Source: Cryptosporangium aurantiacum (GTDB taxonomy: Bacteria; Actinomycetota; Actinomycetes; Mycobacteriales; Cryptosporangiaceae). Taken from it: a DNA stretch of 64,000 bases. The DNA is taken from positions 347,654 to 411,653 of the forward strand of contig NZ_FRCS01000008.1 of the NCBI RefSeq assembly GCF_900143005.1, written 5' to 3'. The position numbers and the translations under genes were made by a program. Below the pieces are notes generated by a model. It saw nothing but the letters and a program-made list of their open reading frames with translations. It did no database searches and had not been told where the DNA came from. Positions 52,093 through 60,720 of this stretch are shown here, piece after piece. Numbering within the stretch: the first letter of the stretch is position 1; each line of letters opens with the position of its first letter.

Positions 52093-53592
52093 ATGGATAT
52101 CGCCGCGCAGTACGCGGACGACCGGAGCGCACCGCCATCCACGCTGGTGATCTTCGGCGCGTCCGGGGACTTGACCAGGCGGAAGCTGATCCCTGCTGTC
52201 GCGAGCCTGGCGCGGCACGGGAGATTGCCGAAGGAGTTCGCGCTGGTCGGCGTCGCGCGCACGCCGATGTCCGACGACGAGTTCCGAGTTTCGGTCCTCG
52301 GCGACTCCGGCCTGGGCGATCTGGGGCAGCTGGCCGGCGGGGGTCTGCGGTACGTGTCCGGTGGTTACGACGACCCGGAGACGTACAAGAGCCTCGCGAC
52401 GCTGCTCGACGAGCTCGACCACCAGCGCGGCACCCGCGGCAACCACCTGTTCTACCTCTCGACGCCGCCGCAGGCATTCACGCCGATCATCAACGGCCTG
52501 GCCGGCGCCGGGCTGAACCGGCCGCGCTCCGAGGAGGGGTTCTCCCGGCTGGTGATCGAGAAGCCGTACGGCACCGATCTGTCCAGCGCCCGGCAGCTCG
52601 ACGCGACCGTGCACTCGGCGTTCGAGGAGCAGCAGGTCTTCCGCATCGACCACTACCTGGGCAAGGACACCGTCCAGAACGTGCTCGCGCTGCGGTTCGC
52701 GAACTCGATCTTCCAGCCGATCTGGGACCGGTCCTGGGTCGATTCCGTCCAGATCACGGTCGCCGAGACGCTCGGCGTCGGCACCCGGGGCAGCTTCTAC
52801 GAGACCGCGGGTGCGATGCGCGACATCGTGCAGAACCACGTGCTCCAGGTGCTGGCGCTGGCGCTGATGGAGCCGCCGGCCTCGTTCGGCGCCGAGGCGC
52901 TGCGCAACGAGAAGGTGAAGCTGCTGCAGGCGATCCGGCTGCCCACCGACCGGGACGTCGCCGACGTCGCCGTCCGCGGCCAGTACACCCGCGGCGGCAC
53001 CCGGGAGGAGCTGATGCCCGGGTACCGCGAGGAGCCGGGCGTCGACCCGCTGTCCCGGACCGAGACGTACGCGGCGCTGCGGCTGGACGTCGACAACTGG
53101 CGCTGGGCAGGCGTGCCGTTCTACGTCCGGACCGGCAAGCGGCTCCCGGCCCGGGTCACCGAGGTCGCGCTGCAGTTCCAGCGTCCGCCGCACCTGCCGA
53201 TCCCGGGCAACCAGCTCACCGAGCTGGAGGCGGACGCGCTGATCCTGCGCATCCAGCCGAACGAGGGCATCTCGCTGCGGTTCGGCGCGAAGGTGCCCGG
53301 TCACTCGTTCCGGGTGCGGACCGCGAGCATGGAGTTCTCGTACGACCAGACGTTCCAGGAGGAATCGCCCGAAGCGTACGAGCGGCTGATCCTGGACGCG
53401 CTGCTCGGGGACGCGACGCTGTTCATCCGGACCGACGAGGTCGAGCAGTGCTGGCGGATCGTCGACCCGATCATCGAGCACTGGGCGAACGACACCAGCC
53501 CGATCCCCACGTACGAGGCCGCGTCCTGGGGCCCGACCGACGCCGACCGCCTGATCGGCCGCCACGGGAGGGTCTGGCGCACCCCCGCGTGA
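52093..53592 (+). CDS. zwf: Glucose-6-phosphate dehydrogenase
   Basis: The 499-residue enzyme oxidises glucose-6-phosphate to 6-phosphogluconolactone with NADP+. It has the N-terminal dinucleotide motif LVIFGASGDLTRRKLIPAV (residues ~18-36), VIEKPYGTDL, and the substrate-binding signature FRIDHYLGKDTVQNVLALRF (near 182-201). It lacks the usual neighbours opcA, tal and tkt, so it may be a second, stand-alone copy. The upstream 212-bp gap contains no other gene. Gluconokinase at 42195-42695 feeds the same pathway. Confidence 0.96.
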   Translation: MDIAAQYADDRSAPPSTLVIFGASGDLTRRKLIPAVASLARHGRLPKEFALVGVARTPMSDDEFRVSVLGDSGLGDLGQLAGGGLRYVSGGYDDPETYKSLATLLDELDHQRGTRGNHLFYLSTPPQAFTPIINGLAGAGLNRPRSEEGFSRLVIEKPYGTDLSSARQLDATVHSAFEEQQVFRIDHYLGKDTVQNVLALRFANSIFQPIWDRSWVDSVQITVAETLGVGTRGSFYETAGAMRDIVQNHVLQVLALALMEPPASFGAEALRNEKVKLLQAIRLPTDRDVADVAVRGQYTRGGTREELMPGYREEPGVDPLSRTETYAALRLDVDNWRWAGVPFYVRTGKRLPARVTEVALQFQRPPHLPIPGNQLTELEADALILRIQPNEGISLRFGAKVPGHSFRVRTASMEFSYDQTFQEESPEAYERLILDALLGDATLFIRTDEVEQCWRIVDPIIEHWANDTSPIPTYEAASWGPTDADRLIGRHGRVWRTPA

Positions 53593-53596
53593 GCCT

Positions 53597-54088
53597 TCAC
53601 AAACGGTGAAGATCGACGTCGACCAGCGCACCGTCGAGAACGGTTGCGGTCATGAACGACGCAAACGGCTGGCGACGTCGATCCGTGGGCGACCCCGGGT
53701 TGAGCAGCCGTAGCCCGTTCGGAGCCGTGGTGTCCCACGGGATGTGCGAGTGCCCGAACACCAGCACGTCGGCGTCCGGGTACTGGGCCGCGCACCGCCG
53801 CTCCCGGCCGCCCGCCGCACCGGTCTCGTGCACGACCGCGACCCGCAGCCCGTCCAGCTCGACCCGGGCGACCTCCGGCAGCCGGGCCCGCAACGCCGGT
53901 CCGTCGTTGTTCCCGTAGACACCGACGAGCCGGGCGGCCCGCGCTTCCAGCGCGTCCAGCAGGGCGACGTCGACCCAGTCACCGGCGTGAAACACCACGT
54001 CAGCGGCGTCGACGTCGTCCCAGAGGGGCGCCGGGAGGTCCCGGGCGCGCTTCGGCACGTGCGTGTCGGCCATGATCACGAGGCGCAT
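53597..54088 (-). CDS. Metallophosphoesterase (YfcE/MJ0936 type)
   Basis: The ATG at 54088 starts a 163-residue calcineurin-like phosphodiesterase. Metal ligands are visible in order: MADTHVPKRA (D-x-H), VVFHAGDWVD (GD), VYGNNDGPAL (GNND), VVHETG, and VFGHSHIPWD (GHSH). This small family hydrolyses phosphodiesters such as cyclic nucleotides or model compounds; biological substrates are mostly unknown. It is convergent with zwf, whose stop lies 4 bp away, and divergent from the epimerase gene across 23 bp. Confidence 0.92.
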   Translation of the reverse strand: MRLVIMADTHVPKRARDLPAPLWDDVDAADVVFHAGDWVDVALLDALEARAARLVGVYGNNDGPALRARLPEVARVELDGLRVAVVHETGAAGGRERRCAAQYPDADVLVFGHSHIPWDTTAPNGLRLLNPGSPTDRRRQPFASFMTATVLDGALVDVDLHRL

Positions 54089-54111
54089 GCGCTCAGAGTA
54101 GGAGTTACATC

Positions 54112-55038
54112 GTGAGGACTTTGGTGACCGGCGCCCGGGGCAAGGTCGGCGTCGCAGCGGTCGAGGCACTCGTCGCGGCCGGACACGACGTCACCGCGAC
54201 CGACCTCGCGCCGCCGTCCTTCGACCGTCCGGCGCCGGACGCGCCCGCGGCAGAGAGGGTCCCGTACGTGCGGGCCGACCTGACCGATGCCGGCGACGTC
54301 TATGCGCTGGTGGGCGGTTTCAGCGCGGGTGAGGGCCAGAAAGCCGGCCGCTATGACGCGGTCGTCCACGCCGGTGCCATCCCCGCACCGGGACGTCACG
54401 CCCCGGCCACCGTGTTCCAGAACAACCTGGGCGCGCTGTTCAACGTCGTCGAGGCCTGCGTCCGGTGCGGTGTGCCCCGGCTGGTGAACATCTCCAGCGA
54501 GACCGTCACCGGGTTCCACTTCGCCGAGCGTCCCTGGTACCCGGTGTACCTCCCGCTCGACGAGGAACACCCGGCCGCGCCACAGGACCCGTACGGGCTG
54601 GCCAAGCACTTCGGCGAGCAGCTCTGCGACGCCGCCGTGCGGCGGTCGGACCTGAAGGTGCTCTCGCTCCGGCCGACCTGGGTGCAGAACGCCGCGAGCT
54701 ACCCGCTGAACCTCGGTCCGATCGTCGCCGACCCGGACGCTCCCAGCCTCACCGGCTGGTCGTATGTGGACGCCGACGACCTCGGGGACGCGATCGTCCT
54801 CGCGGCCGAATCCGACATACCTGGCCACGAGGTGCTCTACATCGCGGCTGCGGACACCGTCGGCGGCCGGGACCTGCACGCGTCCTGGCGGGCGGCGTAC
54901 CCGGACGCGCCCACCGAGCTGCGGCCGGTCTCCCGGCCGGACGCGAGCGGCATCGACTGCTCCAAGGCGAAACGGCTGCTCGGCTGGGAGCCCCGTCGGA
55001 GTTGGCGCGATCACGTCGGCCCCGAGCCGAAACCCTAA
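54112..55038 (+). CDS. NAD-dependent epimerase/dehydratase (extended SDR)
   Basis: The 308-residue protein starts at a GTG with MRTLVTGARGKVGVAAVEAL, a TGxxGxxG dinucleotide motif. It has the SDR active-site DPYGLAKHFGEQL (YxxxK), the Ser of LVNISSETV, and VHAGAIPAPG as the NAG-like segment. The C-terminal region is substrate-specific. It likely acts on a nucleotide sugar or related alcohol. The gene is divergent from the phosphoesterase gene and followed by the FIST gene after 31 bp on the same strand. Confidence 0.9.
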   Translation: MRTLVTGARGKVGVAAVEALVAAGHDVTATDLAPPSFDRPAPDAPAAERVPYVRADLTDAGDVYALVGGFSAGEGQKAGRYDAVVHAGAIPAPGRHAPATVFQNNLGALFNVVEACVRCGVPRLVNISSETVTGFHFAERPWYPVYLPLDEEHPAAPQDPYGLAKHFGEQLCDAAVRRSDLKVLSLRPTWVQNAASYPLNLGPIVADPDAPSLTGWSYVDADDLGDAIVLAAESDIPGHEVLYIAAADTVGGRDLHASWRAAYPDAPTELRPVSRPDASGIDCSKAKRLLGWEPRRSWRDHVGPEPKP

Positions 55039-55069
55039 GGTCGGGGTCTGGCCGGACGACCCGGCTGGC

Positions 55070-56248
55070 ATGGGTGACGGACCGACCCGCTGGTTCAGCG
55101 TGGGCACGAGCGACGCTGCGGACGGTGGCCGGGCGGGCAGGGAGGCCACGGCTGCCGCGGTGGCCGGCCGGGACGCCACGCTCGTCGTCGTCCTCACCCG
55201 GGTGCGCGACGACCTGGACGCGCTCGTCGACGGCGTCCGGTCTCAGCTCACCGGCAACCCGATCGTCGTCGGCACCTCGACGTCCGGGCAGTACACAGCG
55301 GGCGCCGACGGCACCGACGCGGTCACGGTGGCCGCCTACGGCGGCCCGGGGCTGCAGGCCTCGTATCGGGTGGCCCCACTCAACCGTTCCGGACGAGACG
55401 CCGCGGCCGACGCCGCCGAGTGCACCGCCGACCTCACGCTGCCGCACCGGGCGCTGCTGTTGTTCTTCGACAGCCTCGACGAGGATCAGCAGGAACTCGT
55501 CCGCGGCGCGTACTCGGTCGCCGGAGCAGCGACCCCGCTGGTGGGCGGCAGCTCCGGCGACGACCTCGCGTACGTCCGGACCTACCAGATCGCCGGCACC
55601 GCGGACCGCATCGAGGTGCTCTCCGGAGCGGTCGTCGGTGTCGGGCTGGCCTGCGAGACGCCGCTGGGCGTCGGCATCGCCCACGGCTGGCGGCACACCG
55701 GCGCGCCGATGTCGGTCACCCGGAGCGCCGCCGGGCGGGTCTACGAGCTCGACGAGCAGCCGGCCCTCGACGTCTACGCGGCCCGCGCCGGCCTGGACGC
55801 CGACCTCGCCCGCGACCCGGCGGCGTTCGCCCTGGCCGCGCTGCGTTCACCGCTCGGGCTGAACCGGCGCGGCGGCGAGGACATCCGGGTGATCCACGGC
55901 GGCGACCCGGACGAGCGGTCGCTGGCCTGCCTCGCGGACGTGCCGCAGGGCGGGCTGGTCTGGCTGATGGACACCGACGAGGACGCGCTGGTCGCCGCGG
56001 CCGACGAGTCCTGCCGTCAGGCCCTGGAGAAGCTGGACGGCACGCCGCCGCTCGGCTTGCTGACGTTCGACTGTGCGGTCCGCAAGCTGATGCTGGGCCC
56101 GGAAGGCGTCGAGCGGGAGACCGCGGCACTGGGCGCCGTGGCCGGATCGGTGCCGTTCGCCGGCTGGTACACCAACGGCGAGATCGCCCGCACCCGAGGA
56201 TCGGCGGGCCTGCACCACCTCACGATGGTGACGCTGGCCCTGACCTAG
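55070..56248 (+). CDS. FIST-domain sensor protein
   Basis: The 392-residue protein has the FIST-N and FIST-C pair. The N-terminal part (residues ~15-195) includes DATLVVVLTRVRDDLDALVDGVRSQL, IVVGTSTSGQY and PLVGGSSGDDLAY. The C-terminal part (~210-385) includes YELDEQPALDVYAA and MLGPEGVERETAAL ... PFAGWYTNGEIA. FIST domains are found in signalling proteins and may bind small ligands such as amino acids. Here the protein has no output domain, so it probably signals through a partner. Its stop overlaps the convergent methyltransferase gene by 4 bp. Confidence 0.9.
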   Translation: MGDGPTRWFSVGTSDAADGGRAGREATAAAVAGRDATLVVVLTRVRDDLDALVDGVRSQLTGNPIVVGTSTSGQYTAGADGTDAVTVAAYGGPGLQASYRVAPLNRSGRDAAADAAECTADLTLPHRALLLFFDSLDEDQQELVRGAYSVAGAATPLVGGSSGDDLAYVRTYQIAGTADRIEVLSGAVVGVGLACETPLGVGIAHGWRHTGAPMSVTRSAAGRVYELDEQPALDVYAARAGLDADLARDPAAFALAALRSPLGLNRRGGEDIRVIHGGDPDERSLACLADVPQGGLVWLMDTDEDALVAAADESCRQALEKLDGTPPLGLLTFDCAVRKLMLGPEGVERETAALGAVAGSVPFAGWYTNGEIARTRGSAGLHHLTMVTLALT

Positions 56249-57063
56249 GCCTTCCGACCGACCGCGCCGTATCCGGGAGCCTGCTCACCGGGGGTGTCCG
56301 CCGGGATCCGGTCGAGTGCGTCCGGACGCCAGCGGTGGGTCAGCGTCACGCCGGGTTCGATCAGCGCGAGGCCGTCGAAGAACCGGGTGAACTCCTCCTC
56401 GGAGCGGGCGCGGAGCTTCATGCCCTGCGCCTTGTACATCGCCTCGGTCTTCTTCGTCTCTTCCGGCTGGAACTCGCCGGTCAGGTGCGACATCACGAGG
56501 TAGGAGCCGGACGGCAGCGCCTCGACGAGCCGGCCGGCGACACCGTAGGCGTCGTCCTCGTCGTCCAGGAAGTGCCCGATCGCCAACAGCAGCAGACCGA
56601 TCGGGCGGCTGAAGTCGAGGGTTTCCCGAGCGTGAGCGAGGATCGTCTCGGGGTCGCGGATGTCCGCGTCGACGTAGCTGGTGAGACCCTCCGGCGCGCT
56701 GACCAGCAGCGCCCGCGCGTGGACGAGGACGATCGGATCGTTGTCGACGTAGACGACGCGGGCCGCGGGGTTGATCGTCTGCGCGACCTCGTGCACGTTC
56801 GGAGCGGTCGGCAACCCGGTGCCGACGTCGAGGAACTGGTCGATCCCGGCCTCGGTGGACAGGTACGTCACGGCCCGGCGGAGGAAGTCGCGGTTGGCCA
56901 GCGGCCCGATCTCACCCGCGGGGTTGGCGCGAATCGCGTCGGCGACCTGCCGGTCGGCCGCGAAGTTGTCCTTGCCCCCGAGTAAGGCGTCGTAGACCCG
57001 GGCGGGGTGGGGAACGCCGGTGTCCAGCTCCGCGGGTGTCCTGCCGTCGGTCTGCGCGTCCAC
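56245..57063 (-). CDS. SAM-dependent methyltransferase (DUF574/Methyltransf_19)
   Basis: The GTG at 57063 gives a 272-residue protein; an in-frame start at 57090 is also possible. It shows the same family signature as the gene at 14848: HPARVYDALLGGKDNFAADRQVADAI, DQFLDVGTGLPTAPNVHEVA and VVYVDNDPIVLVHARALL. The two proteins differ substantially elsewhere, so they are paralogues with different partners. Substrate is unknown. The divergent NUDIX gene starts 62 bp away. Confidence 0.9.
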   Translation of the reverse strand: MDAQTDGRTPAELDTGVPHPARVYDALLGGKDNFAADRQVADAIRANPAGEIGPLANRDFLRRAVTYLSTEAGIDQFLDVGTGLPTAPNVHEVAQTINPAARVVYVDNDPIVLVHARALLVSAPEGLTSYVDADIRDPETILAHARETLDFSRPIGLLLLAIGHFLDDEDDAYGVAGRLVEALPSGSYLVMSHLTGEFQPEETKKTEAMYKAQGMKLRARSEEEFTRFFDGLALIEPGVTLTHRWRPDALDRIPADTPGEQAPGYGAVGRKA

Positions 57064-57124
57064 GCGTGCAGGGTAACCGACCGTCCACATCGTTCACCGC
57101 GAGCCCCGACGTAGAGTCCGTGGC

Positions 57125-57724
57125 ATGAACATCGGGTTGGACGCGCTGGTCGCCAACGTCCGCGCGTTCCGTCCCACCGCACTCCCCACCGAGGGCTTAC
57201 GCCACGCCGCGGTCGCGCTGGTCGTAAATCGCACCGGCTCGACGCTGGGCATCTGGCTGACCCGTCGGGCGTCGCGGCTGCGCGCCCACCCCGGCCAGTT
57301 CGCGCTGCCGGGCGGCCGCCTCGACCCGGGCGAGAACGCGGTGGACGCCGCGCTCCGCGAGCTCGGCGAGGAACTGGGTGTGGTGGCGCCGCAGAACTCG
57401 TACGTCGGGACGCTCGACGACTACGCCACCCGATCCGGTTACGTGATCACACCGGTGGTGTTCGCGCTCGGCGACGCGCCCCCGCTGGCGCCGAACCGCG
57501 ACGAGGTCGCCGAGGTGTACACCATTCCGCTGGCCGACCTCGACGTCGAACCGCGCTACCTGCGGATCCCCGAGTCGGAGCATCCGGTGATCCAAGTGCC
57601 GCTGGTGGGCAGCCTGATCCACGCGCCGACCGCCGCGGTCCTCCACCAGTTCCGCGAGGTGGCGCTGCACGGACGCGCGACCCAGGTCGCCCACCTCGAA
57701 CAGCCGGTCTGGGCCTGGCGCTGA
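57125..57724 (+). CDS. NUDIX hydrolase (CoA-pyrophosphatase-like)
   Basis: The 199-residue protein has a complete Nudix box GRLDPGENAVDAALRELGEELGV (G-x5-E-x7-REL-x-EELG, residues ~62-84). The preceding LRAHPGQFALPGG resembles the CoA-hydrolase signature (UPF0035). It hydrolyses a nucleoside diphosphate linked to another moiety, probably CoA or a related nucleotide. The C-terminal tail (LHGRATQVAHLEQPVWAWR) is typical of this subgroup. It is followed 55 bp later by the DGPF gene, but sigma-factor genes usually have their own promoter. Confidence 0.92.
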   Translation: MNIGLDALVANVRAFRPTALPTEGLRHAAVALVVNRTGSTLGIWLTRRASRLRAHPGQFALPGGRLDPGENAVDAALRELGEELGVVAPQNSYVGTLDDYATRSGYVITPVVFALGDAPPLAPNRDEVAEVYTIPLADLDVEPRYLRIPESEHPVIQVPLVGSLIHAPTAAVLHQFREVALHGRATQVAHLEQPVWAWR

Positions 57725-57779
57725 TCGTGTCCTTGCGCGCCGCCGCCGTTCGTCGGTTGGGTGAGCGGAGGAGGACTCC

Positions 57780-58100
57780 ATGAAATACGTACTGCTGATC
57801 TGCGGCGACGAGACGGCCGAGGAACACGCGAACGACGGCTGCGGCGGCTGGGACACCGAGATGATCGAACGGGGCGTCCTGTACGGCGGCGCCGGGCTCC
57901 GGCCACCCGCGGACGCGACGACGATCCGCGTCCGGGACGGCGAGGCTCTGCTCACCGACGGGCCGTTCGCGGAGACCCGGGAGCAGATCGGCGGGTTCTG
58001 CCTGATCGAGTGCGCCGATCTGGACGAGGCGATCGAGATCGCGTCGAAGCACCCGGCCGCGACGTACGGCTCGATCGAGGTCCGCCCGCTGATCCCGTGA
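57780..58100 (+). CDS. YCII/DGPF-domain protein
   Basis: The 106-residue protein starts at an ATG after GGAGGAGGA. It has the YCII fold with KYVLLICGDE at the N-terminus and the DGPFAETREQIGGFCLIEC motif that gives the DGPF family its name; the last block is HPAATYGSIEVRPL. The fold resembles ferredoxin-like dimers; catalysis is uncertain. Its stop overlaps the GTG of the ECF sigma factor. DGPF genes and ECF42 sigma factors are a known conserved pair in actinobacteria, where the sigma factor controls the DGPF gene. Confidence 0.93.
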   Translation: MKYVLLICGDETAEEHANDGCGGWDTEMIERGVLYGGAGLRPPADATTIRVRDGEALLTDGPFAETREQIGGFCLIECADLDEAIEIASKHPAATYGSIEVRPLIP

Positions 58101-59368
58101 GTACTGACGTCACCGCGATCATCGACGACGCCTTCCGCACCGAGTGGGGGCAGATCGTCGCGACGCTGATCCGCGTCACCGGTGACTGGGACCTGGCCGA
58201 GGAGGCAGCCCAGGACGCGTTCGCCCAGGCGCTCGCGCGGTGGCCGGAGGACGGCGTCCCCCGCCGCCCCGGCGCGTGGCTGACCACCGCCGCCCGGAAC
58301 CGGGCGCTCGACCGGCTGCGCCGCGACGCCGTCGGCGCGGCCAAGCTCCGGGAGGTCGCGACGCACCCACCGGCTCCGCCCGAGACGCACGACATCCACG
58401 ACGATCGTCTGCGGCTGATGTTCACCTGCTGCCATCCGGCCCTGGCGCTGGACGCTCAGGTGGCGCTGACCCTGCGGACGCTCGCCGGGCTCACGGTCGC
58501 CGAGATCGCGCGCGCGTTCCTGGTCTCCGAGTCGACGCTGGCCAAGCGCCTGGTGCGGGCGAAGCAGAAGATCCGGCACGCCGGGATCCCGTACCGGGTG
58601 CCGCCGGCGCATCTGTTGCCGGAACGCACACCCGCCGTGCTCGCGGTGCTCTACCTGCTGTTCAACGAGGGGTACGCGGCCACCGCCGGCCCGGAGCTGG
58701 TCCGTCGTCCGCTGACCGGCGAGGCGGTCCGGCTGGCCCGGCTGCTGCACCGCCTGATGCCGGACGAGCCGGAGGCCGCCGGCCTGCTGGCGCTGATGTT
58801 GTTCCACGGGTCGCGGTCCGCGACCAGGGTTGCGGACGGGGAGATCGTCCCGCTCGAGGAACAGGACCGTAGCCGGTGGGACGCCGTGGCGATCGCCGAG
58901 GCCGAGGCCATTCTGGACGCCGCACTGCGCCGCAGCCGCGGACCGTCCCCAGGCCGCTTCGGGCCGTCGGGGCGGCCGGGGCCGTATCAGGTGCAGGCGG
59001 CGATCGCGGCGTGCCACGCGACCGCCCCCACCGCCGCCGACACCGACTGGCGGCAGATCGCCACGCTCTACGGCACGCTGCGCGAGCTGACCCCCTCCCC
59101 CGTCGTCGCGCTGAACCAGGCGGTGGCCGTGGGCATGGCCTACGGGCCCGACATCGGGTTGGCGCTCACCGACGCGCTCCGGGGCGAGCTGGCCGACTAT
59201 CCGCTGTTCCCCGCCGTCCGCGCCGACCTGCTCCGGCGCCTCGGCCGCGCGTCCGAAGCCGCGCACGCTTACCGGGAGGCGATCGACCGGGCCGCGACCG
59301 AACCCGAACGCCGATATCTGCAGCGCCGCCTGTCCTCTCTCACGGGTCACCGTTCGTCGGTGGAGTGA
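58097..59368 (+). CDS. ECF42-type RNA polymerase sigma factor
   Basis: The 423-residue sigma factor starts at the GTG in a GTGA overlap. Region 2 is TLIRVTGDWDLAEEAAQDAFAQALARWPEDG and WLTTAARNRALDRLRRD; region 4 is LTLRTLAGLTVAEIARAFLVSESTLAKRLVRAKQKIR. A long C-terminal extension follows (~residues 190-423, with ERTPAVLAVLYLLFNEGYAA and helical repeats ALNQAVAVGMAYGPDIGLAL, ASEAAHAYREAIDRA). This TPR-like extension (DUF6596) is characteristic of group ECF42, which works without an anti-sigma factor. The adjacent DGPF gene is the expected target. Confidence 0.93.
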   Translation: MSTDVTAIIDDAFRTEWGQIVATLIRVTGDWDLAEEAAQDAFAQALARWPEDGVPRRPGAWLTTAARNRALDRLRRDAVGAAKLREVATHPPAPPETHDIHDDRLRLMFTCCHPALALDAQVALTLRTLAGLTVAEIARAFLVSESTLAKRLVRAKQKIRHAGIPYRVPPAHLLPERTPAVLAVLYLLFNEGYAATAGPELVRRPLTGEAVRLARLLHRLMPDEPEAAGLLALMLFHGSRSATRVADGEIVPLEEQDRSRWDAVAIAEAEAILDAALRRSRGPSPGRFGPSGRPGPYQVQAAIAACHATAPTAADTDWRQIATLYGTLRELTPSPVVALNQAVAVGMAYGPDIGLALTDALRGELADYPLFPAVRADLLRRLGRASEAAHAYREAIDRAATEPERRYLQRRLSSLTGHRSSVE

Positions 59369-59393
59369 CCACCGCACTCCGGAAGGACCCCCG

Positions 59394-60005
59394 ATGGACG
59401 AGATCCGCGCCGCGATCGCGGCCCAGCGCCGACAGCTCGCCGACACGCTCGCCGCCCTGCCCGAGCCCCGCTGGGACGAAGCGACGCTCTGCGCCGGCTG
59501 GCGCGTCCGCGAAGTGATCGCCCACGTCACGATGGCGTTCCGCTACTCCCCCGCCCAGTTCTTCTGGCACTTCGCGCTGGCACGCGGCAACTTCAACCGG
59601 CTCGCCGACCGCCGGGCCAAGGCGGACGCCGCGGCGCTCACCGCCGCCGAGCTGACCGCCTCCGTCCGGGACAACGTCAACCACCCGTGGAAGCCGCCGG
59701 GCGGCGGTTACGGGGGCGCGCTCACCCACGACACCGTGCACGCGCTCGACATCGCAGTGCCCCTCGGGCTCGACTGGCACGTGCCGGAGTCCACGCTGCG
59801 AACCGTGCTGGACGGCTGGTCGGCGGAGCGCGGCCGGAAGGTCTTCGGCGTCGACCTGACCGGTATCCGCCTGTGCGCGGACGACCTGGACTGGACGCTC
59901 GGGGACGGCGAGCCGCTCTCCGGACACGGCACCGACCTGCTGCTGTACCTGTGCGGCCGCACGCTCCCGCCCGGCCGTCTCCGCGGCCCGGCCGTCAGTC
60001 GCTGA
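59394..60005 (+). CDS. Maleylpyruvate-isomerase-like mycothiol-dependent protein
   Basis: The 203-residue protein is a DinB-like bundle of the MDMPI_N/TIGR03083 group. It has LPEPRWDEATLCAGWRVREVIAHVTMAFRY with the first His, GGALTHDTVHALDIAVPLGLDW with the second motif (H-D...H-x-x-D), and LCADDLDWTLGDGEPLSGHGTDLLLYLCGR, a C-terminal region resembling MDMPI_C. It likely binds a divalent metal and uses mycothiol. The gene follows the sigma factor by 25 bp, so it may belong to the same transcript. It overlaps the convergent DUF1707 gene by 11 bp. Confidence 0.87.
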   Translation: MDEIRAAIAAQRRQLADTLAALPEPRWDEATLCAGWRVREVIAHVTMAFRYSPAQFFWHFALARGNFNRLADRRAKADAAALTAAELTASVRDNVNHPWKPPGGGYGGALTHDTVHALDIAVPLGLDWHVPESTLRTVLDGWSAERGRKVFGVDLTGIRLCADDLDWTLGDGEPLSGHGTDLLLYLCGRTLPPGRLRGPAVSR

Positions 60006-60678
60006 TCTCGTCCTGGGCCTTCTTCTCGGCCTTCAGGCGCTTGCGCTCCAGCCGACGACGCTCAGCCTCCGCCTTGCTCGGCCGCCGCTTCACCGATACG
60101 CCGCCCCAGAACGCGAACCCGGTGACGACGATCATCGGCGCACCGGGCGTGCCGACCGCCGACGCGCCGTGGTCGAAGCCGCCCATGATGCCCAAGCCGG
60201 TGACGTGCACGGTCGCGTTCTCGGGTGCGATCACGTCGATCCCGCCCATGATCGCGACCGCGCGGATCGTCACCGTGCCCTCGGTGAACACCGCGTCCCG
60301 GAGGTCGATGGTGCCGCCGCCCCAGAACGCCAGGCACTCGAACTTGCTGGTCACCGTCCAGCGGCCGCTGCGCTTGAACCCGCTCATGATCGCCACCGCG
60401 CTCCTCGAGGGCGGCAGCACCAAGCCGTGCGGCTCCGGCGGCGCGGGCACGAACTCGGCACGCGGGGCAGGCAGGTCGACGGTGAGCGGCTGCAGCTCGG
60501 CGTACGTGCGGGCCGAGTAGACCTGGGCCAGCCGCGCGTCGAGTTCGTTCAAGTCGATGCGACCCTCAGCGGCCGCCTCGTGCAGCGCCGCCGCTACTCG
60601 CTCGCGGTCGGCATTGGACGCACGGAGGACGCCGGTCTCGGGGTGACCGGGGGACGTGGGTTCCGGAAGCGTGGCCAC
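59995..60678 (-). CDS. DUF1707 SHOCT-like protein with cell-wall-active-antibiotic-response-like domain
   Basis: The 227-residue protein has an N-terminal DUF1707 segment (residues ~17-70): VLRASNADRERVAAALHEAAAEGRIDLNELDARLAQVYSARTYAEL. A middle beta-helical region repeats AIMGG/FWGG turns (CLAFWGGGTIDLRDAVF, AVAIMGGIDVIAPENATVHV, GLGIMGGFDHGAS), as in LiaF-like C-terminal domains. The C-terminal tail is strongly basic (RRPSKAEAERRRLERKRLKAEKK). No membrane span is seen. Such proteins are probably envelope-stress accessory factors; the specific role is unknown. The start is near a GTG at 60678. Confidence 0.85.
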   Translation of the reverse strand: MATLPEPTSPGHPETGVLRASNADRERVAAALHEAAAEGRIDLNELDARLAQVYSARTYAELQPLTVDLPAPRAEFVPAPPEPHGLVLPPSRSAVAIMSGFKRSGRWTVTSKFECLAFWGGGTIDLRDAVFTEGTVTIRAVAIMGGIDVIAPENATVHVTGLGIMGGFDHGASAVGTPGAPMIVVTGFAFWGGVSVKRRPSKAEAERRRLERKRLKAEKKAQDEISD

Positions 60679-60720
60679 ACGTCGAGGATAGGCCCGCGCA
60701 CAATCGATTCGGGAGTCCGA

